Below are positions 6,128-12,923 of a stretch of 12,923 nucleotides of DNA, in pieces. Made by a program: the position numbers and the translations under genes. The notes below the pieces were generated by a model that saw only the letters and a list, made by a program, of their open reading frames with translations, was not told the origin of the DNA and did not search any database. Within the stretch, counting starts at the first letter, position 1, and the number at the start of each line of letters is the position of its first letter. Location: NCBI GenBank assembly GCA_011523725.1, contig WTGD01000288.1, forward strand, positions 1-12,923. The letters run 5' to 3'. Origin of the DNA: Nitrospinota bacterium (GTDB taxonomy: Bacteria; UBA8248).

Positions 6128-6183
6128 ATGCGCACCCTGCGCACTTTGATGTAGGATGGGGGTTTCCCTTACATGGAGAGAAC

Positions 6184-8709
6184 GTGCACCCCCTGCATCT
6201 GCTGGCGATTGGGTACATAGCGGGTTTGTTCATCAGCGGGGTTTCCTTCGACTTCGAGCGGGGAGACGCGGCCTCGACCCTCACCGCCGCGCTCGTGCTG
6301 GCCTTCTCGGTCGTGCTCGCCATGAGCCGCCGCATCCGCGGAAAAACCGAAGGCTTCCTCGCGACGCTCCTCGTGTTCACGGGGCTCATCGCTTCTTTCA
6401 CCATACCCGCGCTCCACCGCGGCGCGACGCCGGCGCACCACCTGCTGCGCCACATGCCCTATGAGCGCATGAACCTAACGGGCCATCTCTCCCGGCCCGT
6501 GGAGCGGAACGACAGCCAGACGCCCAGACCACGCATCTACATCGATGTGGAGCGCGCCCTCATCCGCGGCGTCGAGGTTCCCATGACCGGCGTCGTGCGG
6601 ATCACGCTGGCCTCGCGGCTCGAGAAAACCCCCGAAGTGGGCGACAGGCTTCTCATCCGGCGCGTCCGCCTGAAGCCTCCCGAGCGCTTCAAGAACCCCG
6701 GCGGGTTCGACTACCGGGAGTTTCTCCGCCTCCGGGGCGTCCACGCCGTCGGCTACGGCTCCGTGCGCAACGTTCACCTTTTGGAGCCAAGGGAGAAATG
6801 GGGCTGGCGGCGGCTCTTGTTCCGCTTCCGCGAGCGCATGAGCGCCCACATAAACGCCGTCTACCCCGAGCGCGCCGCAGGCCTCATCGAGGCGATGACC
6901 ATCGGCCTGCGGGACGGCATCGACACCGAACTCAAAGACGCCTTCAGGAAGTCGGGAGCGGCGCATCTGCTCGCCATCAGCGGTCTGCACGTGGGCTTCA
7001 TCGCCGCTTTTTTCTTCTTCGGTCTGCAAGGTATTCTCCGCAGGCTTCCGCCCCGGGTTTTCCCCCTGCGCCCGTTCGTGCTCATGCCCTCGAAACTCGC
7101 CTCGCTCAGCGTCATCCCCCTCGTGATTCTTTTCGCCCTGCTGAGCGGCGCGCGGATTTCCACGGTGCGCGCCACGATCATGATCGTCACCTATCTCCTC
7201 ACCCGGCTCCTGGAGCGGCCCGGCTCGGCGATCCACTCCGTGCTCCTCGCCGCCCTGCTCATCCTGCTGGCCGAGCCCGGCTTCATCTGGGACGTGGGGT
7301 TTCAACTCTCCTTCGTGGCAGTGAGCGCCATCATCCTGGCGGCGGACAGGCTCCCGCGGCCCGACGCGCGCCTGAGAGTCTGGGAGAAGGAGTGGTGGTT
7401 CGCGCGGGCGCATCAGCTCGCCGTCATCCAGCTGGTCGTCACCGCGGCGATCACGCCGCTCACGGCGCTGCATTTCCATCAGGCGCATCCCATCGGCCTG
7501 ATCGTGAACTTCCTGCTCATCCCGCTCGCCTCGCTGCTCGTGCCCCTCTCCTTCGTAACGAGCGCCCTCGCCGCCATCATACCGGTGGCCGGAGCCGCTC
7601 TCCTGCTCCCCGCCGCGTGGCTCACGAGCGCTCTCGCGCAGTTCATGATTCTCGTGTCGACTTACGGTTCTGAAATTCCCTGGGCCAGCATCGTCGCGCC
7701 GAGCCCCCAGGTCTGGCTCATCGCCTCCGTCTACGCCCTCATGGCCCTTGCCCTGCGGTCGAGACGGACGCGCCGGCGGCGATTCGCTTGGGCGGGCGTG
7801 TGCTGCCTGACGTTTTTCCTCCTGCTCCCCGACGCCGGCGCGCGGTCCCCAAGACCTGAGCGCACCACGCTGCTGCTTCCCGACGCCGGCGATCTGGATG
7901 CCTTCTTTCTCCGACTCCCCGACGGGAAGGGCCTGGCAGTCGACGCCTCGGGCGGCCGGGCGGGCGGCTTCAACGCCTGGGGAAACGTACTCGCTCCCCT
8001 GATGCGGCGGGAAAAAGAAAAAACCTGGCACACGATGCTCACGCTCTCCAGGTACCCGAAAGAGGGGCTCGCCGCGAGTGCGTTCGCCACGGGCATACGG
8101 GTCGAAAACCTGCTTCGCATCGGCGACCTCCGGACTTCCGCGCCGTATCGCTCCCGCTTCAGGAAGCGGCGGAGTTCTTCCCGCATCATCTGGCGGATGC
8201 GCGGAGGCGGCACGCGGGTTTCCTTGCGTTCGTGGGGCGGAGGCGCGATGGGTTTCGAGGTTCAAAATCCGGGCTCGCGCTGGCTGCTCATGCTGCGCTC
8301 CAGATACCCGGCGTTCAACGCAAAGTGGTTCCGGGGCAAGCGATACGACCTCGTGCGCCTGCCCGAGAGCCTGCTCAGAAAACGTGAAGTGCTCGACTGG
8401 CTCGAGGCGCGTCCGCCCCGCGTCGTCGTGGCCGCTCCCCAGAGGGTGAAATGGATGAAAGCCGACCTTTGGCGGGAAACGAGGAGACGGCAGAGGAGGC
8501 TGGGGGTCTACCGCCCCTGGCGCGGCGGAATGCTGCGCGTTCAGGCGGGCGGCGAGGCGGACAGGGCGCACTTTCATGCGGAACGATACCGCGCGGCCGA
8601 GGCCTGGCCAGGCAGCGGCGCCGCGCGGTGGAGTGCTTTTCGCAGGAGCCTGGCCCCTGGATTTTCAAGCCGTGCAGAGAGAAATCGGCGAGCCGCCTAT
8701 ACCAGGTGA
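6184..8709 (+). CDS. comEC: ComEC/Rec2 family competence protein with a degenerate metallo-beta-lactamase domain
   Basis: ComEC proteins form the inner-membrane channel that passes single-stranded DNA during natural transformation. This one has 841 residues, a normal length. Two N-terminal membrane helices (about 5-20 and 35-75) precede a soluble DUF4131-like region (about 95-200). The competence domain follows (about 230-525), with the signatures HLLAISGLHVG (261-271), SGARISTVRA (321-330) and DVGFQLSFVAVSA (370-382). A C-terminal domain (about 560-785) retains metallo-beta-lactamase landmarks but not the ligands. DVGQGDA is DAGDLDA (567-573), LSHPHxDH is LSRYPKEG (621-628) and HHGS has no equivalent. 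The start is GTG at 6184, with GGAG five bases upstream. The last 50 residues are Arg/Ala-rich and not recognisable. It diverges from the AKR gene and converges with the ThDP-enzyme gene. No other competence gene is visible, so a role in transformation is inferred from family only. Confidence 0.92.
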   Translation: MHPLHLLAIGYIAGLFISGVSFDFERGDAASTLTAALVLAFSVVLAMSRRIRGKTEGFLATLLVFTGLIASFTIPALHRGATPAHHLLRHMPYERMNLTGHLSRPVERNDSQTPRPRIYIDVERALIRGVEVPMTGVVRITLASRLEKTPEVGDRLLIRRVRLKPPERFKNPGGFDYREFLRLRGVHAVGYGSVRNVHLLEPREKWGWRRLLFRFRERMSAHINAVYPERAAGLIEAMTIGLRDGIDTELKDAFRKSGAAHLLAISGLHVGFIAAFFFFGLQGILRRLPPRVFPLRPFVLMPSKLASLSVIPLVILFALLSGARISTVRATIMIVTYLLTRLLERPGSAIHSVLLAALLILLAEPGFIWDVGFQLSFVAVSAIILAADRLPRPDARLRVWEKEWWFARAHQLAVIQLVVTAAITPLTALHFHQAHPIGLIVNFLLIPLASLLVPLSFVTSALAAIIPVAGAALLLPAAWLTSALAQFMILVSTYGSEIPWASIVAPSPQVWLIASVYALMALALRSRRTRRRRFAWAGVCCLTFFLLLPDAGARSPRPERTTLLLPDAGDLDAFFLRLPDGKGLAVDASGGRAGGFNAWGNVLAPLMRREKEKTWHTMLTLSRYPKEGLAASAFATGIRVENLLRIGDLRTSAPYRSRFRKRRSSSRIIWRMRGGGTRVSLRSWGGGAMGFEVQNPGSRWLLMLRSRYPAFNAKWFRGKRYDLVRLPESLLRKREVLDWLEARPPRVVVAAPQRVKWMKADLWRETRRRQRRLGVYRPWRGGMLRVQAGGEADRAHFHAERYRAAEAWPGSGAARWSAFRRSLAPGFSSRAERNRRAAYTR

Positions 8710-8720
8710 ACCGAGCCGAG

Positions 8721-8735
8721 GTTGTTGAAAAAGCC
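8721..8735 (+). repeat. short dispersed motif GTTGTTGAAAAAGCC, copy 2
   Basis: The motif starts 12 nt after the comEC stop and 57 nt before the 28-bp palindrome. It is the counterpart of 5810-5824. Association with a palindrome in both gaps is the main reason to list it. Confidence 0.35.
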
Positions 8736-8791
8736 AGTTCCGGGCGTAGCGGCATGGAGGTTCACGCGGCGTGGGCGGGCGCGATGGTTTT

Positions 8792-8819
8792 GTAGGGACA
8801 GGTCGCGACCTGTCCCTAC
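8792..8819. repeat. perfect 28-bp palindrome between convergent genes
   Basis: The half-site GTAGGGACAGGTCG is followed directly by its exact reverse complement. With the preceding T, the left end reads TGTAGGGA. This is the same type of end as the block at 5864-5944, but the centre differs. The element lies between the comEC stop (8709) and the stop of the ThDP-enzyme gene (8853). As RNA it could form a hairpin with a 12-bp stem and a CGCG loop from either strand. Neither strand has a T-run after the stem, so a factor-independent terminator is not well supported. A small dispersed palindromic element is the better reading. Confidence 0.7.
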
Positions 8820-8852
8820 GGTGAACAATTCAACGAGCGGAACCGCCCCGAA

Positions 8853-10556
8853 TCAGTCGCCCGCGTCGGGCGGCGGCGCGGTGGCGGCTCCGCCCCGGAA
8901 GGATTTCACCGTCCGCGTCCATCGGGAAGAAAGCACGTCCCGGTCGATCGGACAGTCGATGACGTGGACGCCGCCCTGAGCCTGCGCATCGCGGATGACG
9001 CGCCCCAACGCCTCCGCCGATTCCACGCGGTGGCCATGCGCGCCGAACGCGCGCGCGAGGGCCGGGAAATCGGGGTTGTTGAGCGAGGTGGCGATGTAGC
9101 GCTCGCCGAACACGTGTTTTTGCGAATGCCTGAGCGCGTTGTATTCCCCATCGTTGAAGATGAGATAGGTGATCGAAAGATCGAGCGCCGCCGCCGTGGC
9201 CAGCTCGCCGCAGGTCATGGTGAAGCTGCCGTCTCCCACGACCGCGCACACCGACCTCTCGGGCGCGCCGAGCTTCGCCCCGATAGCCGCACCCACGGCG
9301 TAGCCCATCGACTGGTAGGCTTCTGAGAGCAGGATGCTTCTCGGGCGGTGAATCACGAACGCCTGCTCCATGAGCCAGCTCTGGGTGGCGGAAGAATCGG
9401 AGACGAAAATCGTATCCGGCGAGGTGTTCTCGCGCAGCGTCTTCATCACGAAAAGACCGTGGAAGGGCGGCGCGGCGGACTGCGCCAGAAACGACCGCAG
9501 CCTCTCCTCATACCGCCTTTTCCCTTCGCGCACGCGGACGTGTCCTTCAGACAGTGCGGAGTCTTCTGCGTCGGCGACCCTCCTGAGCAGGCCCTCCAGC
9601 GCGGGCTTCAAGTCACTCACCAGGCCCACCGAGGCCGGGTAATTCCGTCCGACCCGCTCGGGGTCGATGTCTATCTGTATGAGATTCTTCGGCATCGGCG
9701 CCTTGAAGTAGAAAGTGGCGAACTGCCCGAAGCCCGTGCCCAAGGCGAGGCACAAATCCGCCTCTTCGAGCATCTCCTCACAGCCCAGGAAGTGCACCAG
9801 GCCGAAGGAGAGCGGATCGGCTTCAGACAGTATCCCCCGCCCCTTCACGGAGGTGACGACGGGCGCGCCGAGTTTGGAAGCGAGAAGCTGCACCTCTCTC
9901 TCGCAGCGGGCGCTCACAACTCCATTGCCTGCATATATCACCGGACGCCTGGCGGCCAGGATCGACTCCGCGATTTCATCGAGCGCGCGCTCATCGGCAG
10001 TAGGCGCGGGGGGCGGCCCCTCGAATTCGGGCGCGATGATCACCCGCTCCTCTTCGGCCTGAAAGAGGTCCGCCTTCATCACCACCTGCGTCGGGCCGGG
10101 CCTTCCCGCCGCCGCCCAGCGGAACGCCGCCTCGACGGCGGGCGCAATGCCCGCGACCGAATCGGGCGTGAAGGCTTTCTTGACGCAGCCCGCGAGCGCC
10201 TTTTCCATGTCCACGTCGTGGATGGCGCTCCTCTCACGCATGTTGTCGGCGAGCGTGGCCGTAACGGCGACGATGGGCGCCGCGTCCTCGTAAGCGGAGC
10301 GGAGCGCGGTGGCGAGGTTCGTGCCGCCGGGACCCGGCACGGTGAAGACGACGCCCGTGTTTCCGGAGACCTTGGCATAGCCGTCCGCCGCGAAGCCCGC
10401 CCCCTGCTCGTGGCGGGTGACGATGGGCGTCGCGCCCGCGCCGTCGATCATCGCGTCGTAGACCGGCAGCGTGAGCGTGCCCGGAATGCCGAAAATGTAT
10501 TCCGCGCCCCTCTCCTGAAGCGCATCCAGCAGGACCTGCGATCCGTTTCGCGCCAC
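8853..10556 (-). CDS. thiamine diphosphate-dependent enzyme, acetolactate synthase-like
   Basis: The 567-residue protein has the three ThDP-enzyme domains. The PYR domain (about 1-170) contains GIPGTLTLPVYDA and the activating glutamate Glu50 in TRHEQGAGFAADGYAK. The central domain (about 190-335) contains LGTGFGQFATFYFK and IQIDIDPERVGRN. The PP domain (about 370-550) has the ThDP/Mg motif GDGS (441-444), with FND at 467-469 in place of the common NN. The start is decided by a perfect GGAGGAG at 10569-10563, six bases before GTG 10556. A TTG 14 codons upstream is in frame but lacks a ribosome site. The family includes acetolactate synthase, glyoxylate carboligase, benzoylformate decarboxylase and related enzymes. 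No small regulatory subunit gene is next to it, so a biosynthetic acetolactate synthase is not certain. It diverges from the sirtuin gene and converges with comEC. Confidence 0.9.
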   Translation of the reverse strand: MARNGSQVLLDALQERGAEYIFGIPGTLTLPVYDAMIDGAGATPIVTRHEQGAGFAADGYAKVSGNTGVVFTVPGPGGTNLATALRSAYEDAAPIVAVTATLADNMRERSAIHDVDMEKALAGCVKKAFTPDSVAGIAPAVEAAFRWAAAGRPGPTQVVMKADLFQAEEERVIIAPEFEGPPPAPTADERALDEIAESILAARRPVIYAGNGVVSARCEREVQLLASKLGAPVVTSVKGRGILSEADPLSFGLVHFLGCEEMLEEADLCLALGTGFGQFATFYFKAPMPKNLIQIDIDPERVGRNYPASVGLVSDLKPALEGLLRRVADAEDSALSEGHVRVREGKRRYEERLRSFLAQSAAPPFHGLFVMKTLRENTSPDTIFVSDSSATQSWLMEQAFVIHRPRSILLSEAYQSMGYAVGAAIGAKLGAPERSVCAVVGDGSFTMTCGELATAAALDLSITYLIFNDGEYNALRHSQKHVFGERYIATSLNNPDFPALARAFGAHGHRVESAEALGRVIRDAQAQGGVHVIDCPIDRDVLSSRWTRTVKSFRGGAATAPPPDAGD

Positions 10557-10562
10557 CTGAAA

Positions 10563-10569
10563 CTCCTCC
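10563..10569 (-). promoter_or_regulatory. strong ribosome binding site that sets the ThDP-enzyme start
   Basis: GGAGGAG on the minus strand lies six bases before the GTG at 10556-10554. It supports that GTG over the upstream in-frame TTG at 10598. Confidence 0.75.
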
Positions 10570-10712
10570 GGTTCCCTCGAAGATACAAAACCCGCCAAAG
10601 CTAGGCGGCATCCGCGCGCGTGTCAACTTCCGTCCCCGTTTGCGCGCGAAGGGCCGATGGACTACTTTCTCGCCTATTGTTCGATGTCCCACGCATGACG
10701 ATGGAGAAAACG

Positions 10713-11462
10713 ATGTTCAGCAGGCAGGCGGTAGACGCCCTGAAGAAGGCGGAATCTCTGGTCGTCCTCACCGGGGCGGGCGTGAGCGCGGAGAGCGGCG
10801 TGCCCACCTTCCGGGGAGCGGGCGGCCTGTGGCGCGAGTACAGCGCCACATCACTCGCTACCCCTGAGGCCTTTCGCGCCGACCCCGGGCTCGTCTGGGA
10901 GTTCTACAACTACCGCCGCGAGGTGCTCGAACCGCTCTCCCCCAATCCGGGCCACTACGCCATCGCCTCTCTGGAGGAGCACGTCGAGCGCTTCACCCTC
11001 ATCACGCAGAACATCGACAACCTCCACCGCGTCGCCGGGACGAGGGAGATCGTGGAGCTGCACGGCAACATCTGGCGCGTCCGCTGCACGAACCTGGGCT
11101 GTGAGCGCTACACGCTCGAGTGGGAGAACCGCGAAGTCCCCATCGACCCCCTGCCCCCGAAGTGCGAGGCGTGCGAGAGCCTCCTGCGCCCCCACGTGGT
11201 GTGGTTCGGCGAGATGCTCGACCCCGAGCAGTTGCGCCGGGCGCTGGTTGCGGTGGATGATTGCGATTACCTGATCGTGGCGGGCACGTCCGCCGCGGTG
11301 CAGCCGGCCGCCTCGATGCCCATGACGGCCTCGCGGGGCGGCGCGTTCGTGCTCGAGGTGAACCCCGAGCCGACGGACATCAGCCCGTACATGAGCGAGG
11401 CGGTGCAGGAGCCCTCGGGCGCCGCCCTTCCCCGCCTGTTCGAAGCGGCCTTTGGAGGATAG
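10713..11462 (+). CDS. cobB: NAD-dependent protein deacylase, sirtuin (SIR2/CobB family)
   Basis: The 249-residue protein removes acyl groups from lysine using NAD. Visible motifs are the NAD-binding GAGVSAESGVPTFRG (21-35), TQNIDNLH (98-105) with the ribose-contacting residues, catalytic His117 in VELHGN, and GTSAAVQPA (191-199). Zinc ligands are probably Cys125 and Cys130 (CTNLGC) and Cys151 and Cys154 (CEAC). Tyr65 and Arg68 in FYNYRR match the YxxR pair of class III sirtuins such as E. coli CobB and SIRT5, which bind succinyl and malonyl lysine. The best start is ATG 10713, with GGAG six bases upstream and a normal family N-terminus (MFSRQAVDALKKAESLVVLTG). ATGs at 10695 and 10701 and longer readings lack a ribosome site. 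The hisS gene begins 2 nt after its stop, and the hisS ribosome site lies in its last codons. Confidence 0.95.
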   Translation: MFSRQAVDALKKAESLVVLTGAGVSAESGVPTFRGAGGLWREYSATSLATPEAFRADPGLVWEFYNYRREVLEPLSPNPGHYAIASLEEHVERFTLITQNIDNLHRVAGTREIVELHGNIWRVRCTNLGCERYTLEWENREVPIDPLPPKCEACESLLRPHVVWFGEMLDPEQLRRALVAVDDCDYLIVAGTSAAVQPAASMPMTASRGGAFVLEVNPEPTDISPYMSEAVQEPSGAALPRLFEAAFGG

Positions 11463-11464
11463 CG

Positions 11465-12727
11465 ATGGCGCGGCCCAGGCTCACGGCGGTGCGCGGCGTG
11501 AGAGACGTTCTGCCCGAAGAATCAAGGCACTGGCACGGGGCCGAGCGTCTGGCCCGCGAGATTTTCGCGCGCTACGGCTACGGGGAAATCCGGGTGCCCG
11601 TCTTCGAGCGCACCGAACTCTTCGCGCGCGGCATCGGCGAGGAAACCGACATCGTCTCGAAGGAGATGTACACCTTCGAGGACAAGGGCGGCGACTCCAT
11701 CACCCTGCGCCCCGAGGCGACCGCCTCGATCTGCCGCGCCTACGTGCAAAACGGCCTCCACAACCGCCCGGGCGTCTCCAAGCTCTTCTGCATCGGCCCC
11801 ATGTTCCGCTACGAGCGTCCCCAGGCGGGCCGCCTGCGGCAGTTCCACCAGATAGACGCCGAGGTGTTCGGCTCCGTGGACCCGGCGGTCGACGCCGAAC
11901 TCATCGTGATGCTCATGGAATTTCTGGATGCGATGGGCGTCGAGGGTCTGGCGCTCCAGATCAACAACCTGGGCGATGCGGAATGCCGCCCGGCCTACGC
12001 CGCCGCCCTAAAGGAGTTTCTCAGAGAAGAAACCAGGCATCTGGGCGCTGAAATCGCCGAACGGGTCGAGCGCAACCCGCTGCGCTTTCTCGACAGCAAG
12101 GACCCGGACCACCAGGAGATCATCGCGCGCGCCCCGAGGATAGACGCCTTCTGGAACGACGACTGCCGAAATCATCTGGAGGGCGTATGCCGGCTTCTCG
12201 AAAGCGCGGGCGTCGCGTACGAGATCAACCCGAGGCTCGTTCGCGGTCTCGACTACTACTGCCTCACCGTGTTCGAGGTGACGAGCGAGAGTCTCGGAGC
12301 GCAGAACGCGGTATGCGGCGGGGGGCGCTACGACGGCCTCGTGGAGGATCTGGGCGGCCCCCCCACGCCGGGGATCGGCTTCGCCATCGGGGTAGAGCGG
12401 CTCCTGCAGCTGGCGGGCGAAAAGGCCCCGGCACAGGATGAGGAGACGCAAGTCTACATCGTCGCCCTCGGCGACGCCGCGCAAGCCCCGGTCTTCGAAC
12501 TCGCGGCAGAACTGCGCGCCCAGGGGGTTCGGACGGAACGCTCCTTCGGCGGAGGCAGCATGAAAAGCCAGATGAGGCGCGCCGACCGCTCAGGGGCGGC
12601 GTTCGTGCTCCTGCTGGGCGACGACGAGGCGGCCAAGGGTGTGGTGAGCGTTCGCCACATGAATGAGAGCCGCCAGACCGAGGTGAGACGGGAAGAAATA
12701 TCGAGTTACATAAAAGATAATTTATGA
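11465..12727 (+). CDS. hisS: histidyl-tRNA synthetase
   Basis: This 420-residue class IIa synthetase has normal bacterial length. The start is ATG 11465, with GGAGG (11454-11458) six bases upstream inside the end of the sirtuin gene. A longer in-frame reading from 11261 overlaps sirtuin codons and is rejected. Visible elements are the N-terminal motif-1 region (GVRDVLPEES), LRPEATAS (81-88; many homologues have LRPEGTA), motif 2 GPMFRYERPQAGRLRQFHQID (111-131), the HisRS-specific LVRGLDYY (258-265), GGGRYDGL (285-292) and motif 3 TPGIGFAIGVERLL (301-314). An anticodon-binding domain follows from about 325 to the end (VYIVALG, RTERSFGGGSMKSQMRRAD). It charges tRNA(His). Transcription is likely shared with the sirtuin, with translational coupling. 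It ends facing a GNAT gene, with a 40-bp AT-rich gap that shows no hairpin. Confidence 0.97.
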   Translation: MARPRLTAVRGVRDVLPEESRHWHGAERLAREIFARYGYGEIRVPVFERTELFARGIGEETDIVSKEMYTFEDKGGDSITLRPEATASICRAYVQNGLHNRPGVSKLFCIGPMFRYERPQAGRLRQFHQIDAEVFGSVDPAVDAELIVMLMEFLDAMGVEGLALQINNLGDAECRPAYAAALKEFLREETRHLGAEIAERVERNPLRFLDSKDPDHQEIIARAPRIDAFWNDDCRNHLEGVCRLLESAGVAYEINPRLVRGLDYYCLTVFEVTSESLGAQNAVCGGGRYDGLVEDLGGPPTPGIGFAIGVERLLQLAGEKAPAQDEETQVYIVALGDAAQAPVFELAAELRAQGVRTERSFGGGSMKSQMRRADRSGAAFVLLLGDDEAAKGVVSVRHMNESRQTEVRREEISSYIKDNL

Positions 12728-12767
12728 TTGGAATACAGGTAATTGCATGGTTTAGTTCAAGTTGATT

Positions 12768-12923
12768 CTAGTTTTTGCAGAGCCATTCGTACACGCTGAC
12801 GACCCCCACTTCGCCGAACCCCAGATCCTGATAAAACGCGCGCACATCCTGATCTTCGGCGGAAACGATGAGTTCGAGCGCCTCCGCGCCGCAATCCCGC
12901 GCTCTTTGGGCGGAGGCCTGGAT
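12768..12923 (-). CDS. GNAT family N-acetyltransferase, C-terminal end (runs off the window end)
   Basis: On the minus strand a frame enters at the window edge and runs 51 codons to TAG at 12770-12768. It reads IQASAQRARDCGAEALELIV followed by SAEDQDVRAFYQDLGF and ends VVSVYEWLCKN. A helix with spaced Ala residues, the strand ALELIVSAED and the AFYQDLGF helix-turn match the last motif (B/C end) of GNAT acetyltransferases, which transfer acetyl groups from acetyl-CoA. The acetyl-CoA loop (Q/RxxGxG/A) would lie outside the window, so the substrate cannot be addressed. It converges with hisS. Confidence 0.75.
   Translation of the reverse strand: MQASAQRARDCGAEALELIVSAEDQDVRAFYQDLGFGEVGVVSVYEWLCKN

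Larger units (their letters stand above)
5736..6183. other. non-coding repeat-rich intergenic island between AKR and comEC
   Basis: No reading frame in these 448 bp looks like a protein: the possible ORFs are short, overlap each other and contain no recognisable domain. The interval is instead filled with nested repeats, listed separately. They are a pair of 20-bp palindromes, an 18-nt near-perfect direct repeat, a 17-nt diverged direct repeat, an 11-bp long-range inverted repeat and a REP-like double stem. The first about 75 bp upstream of the AKR start and the last about 50 bp before comEC look like ordinary leader DNA and must hold the two divergent promoters. I could not find a convincing -35/-10 pair for either. 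Confidence 0.7.

Noticed and set aside
6149..6177. Possible comEC promoter TTGATG-17-TTACAT
   Set aside because: The -10 matches only three of six bases, and the start point would fall between the ribosome site and the GTG. It is too weak to list.
6475..8577. 700-codon open frame antisense to comEC
   Set aside because: The composition is dominated by Arg, Glu, Gly and Pro with no domain. Long antisense frames are expected opposite GC-rich genes. The sense strand has ComEC signatures throughout.
8792..8819. Intrinsic terminator for comEC or the ThDP-enzyme gene
   Set aside because: The stem is strong, but no T-run follows it on either strand. Kept as a repeat instead.
9348..10604. 418-codon open frame antisense to the ThDP-enzyme gene
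   Set aside because: It shows no recognisable motif and the same GC-shadow composition. The opposite strand carries the full ThDP-enzyme domain set.
11261..11464. 68-residue N-terminal extension of HisRS
   Set aside because: It overlaps sirtuin codons out of frame. The ATG at 11465 has a perfectly placed GGAGG, and the protein from there has normal length.
12728..12767. Terminator between hisS and the GNAT gene
   Set aside because: The gap is AT-rich, but I could find no hairpin longer than 4 bp.

Overview
The window is GC-rich bacterial chromosome with tightly packed, mostly housekeeping genes. I see no phage, integrase, transposase, CRISPR array, rRNA or tRNA. Five of the ten genes whose 5' end is visible start with GTG or TTG (recO, era, aspS, comEC and the ThDP enzyme). 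The organism is Gram-negative-like: it has bS21, RecO, a KH-type Era, ComEC and an AspRS with the bacterial GAD insertion. The AspRS carries the His and Gly residues linked to non-discriminating enzymes, which suggests that Asn-tRNA(Asn) is made by GatCAB amidation. My best guess is an uncultured deltaproteobacterium-like, Nitrospinota-like or Tectomicrobia-like lineage. The lineage guess has low confidence.

Layout. (1) 1-3370 is an information-processing block: the 5' part of recO (minus), rpsU (plus), era (minus) and aspS (minus). rpsU lies in opposite orientation inside the era/recO neighbourhood found in many bacteria. It ends 2 nt from the era stop, and its predicted promoter faces the predicted recO promoter. 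(2) 3456-5729 holds an MFS transporter and an aldo/keto reductase on the minus strand, 27 nt apart and reading toward aspS-era. The four minus genes may be partly co-transcribed. (3) 5736-6183 is a 448-bp non-coding island made almost entirely of small nested repeats and perfect palindromes. (4) 6184-8709 is comEC (plus), whose C-terminal metallo-beta-lactamase domain has lost its recognisable metal-ligand motifs. (5) 8710-8852 is a convergent gap with a perfect 28-bp palindrome and a second copy of a short motif from the island. (6) 8853-10556 is a ThDP-dependent enzyme (minus) that diverges from a sirtuin-hisS pair (plus, 10713-12727) with only 2 nt between the two genes. (7) 12768-12923 is the C-terminal end of a GNAT acetyltransferase (minus) that runs off the window.

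How the genes relate. AspRS, HisRS, bS21 and Era all serve translation or small-subunit assembly, and RecO serves recombinational repair. ComEC is a DNA-uptake channel protein, but no other competence gene is visible. The reductase and transporter could act on one unknown substrate. The ThDP enzyme is acetolactate-synthase-like but has no regulatory subunit beside it.

I do not see a complete novel multi-gene system. The most unusual items are the repeat/palindrome island with its relative downstream of comEC, the degenerate ComEC nuclease-like domain, the face-to-face recO/rpsU promoter arrangement and the sirtuin-hisS coupling.
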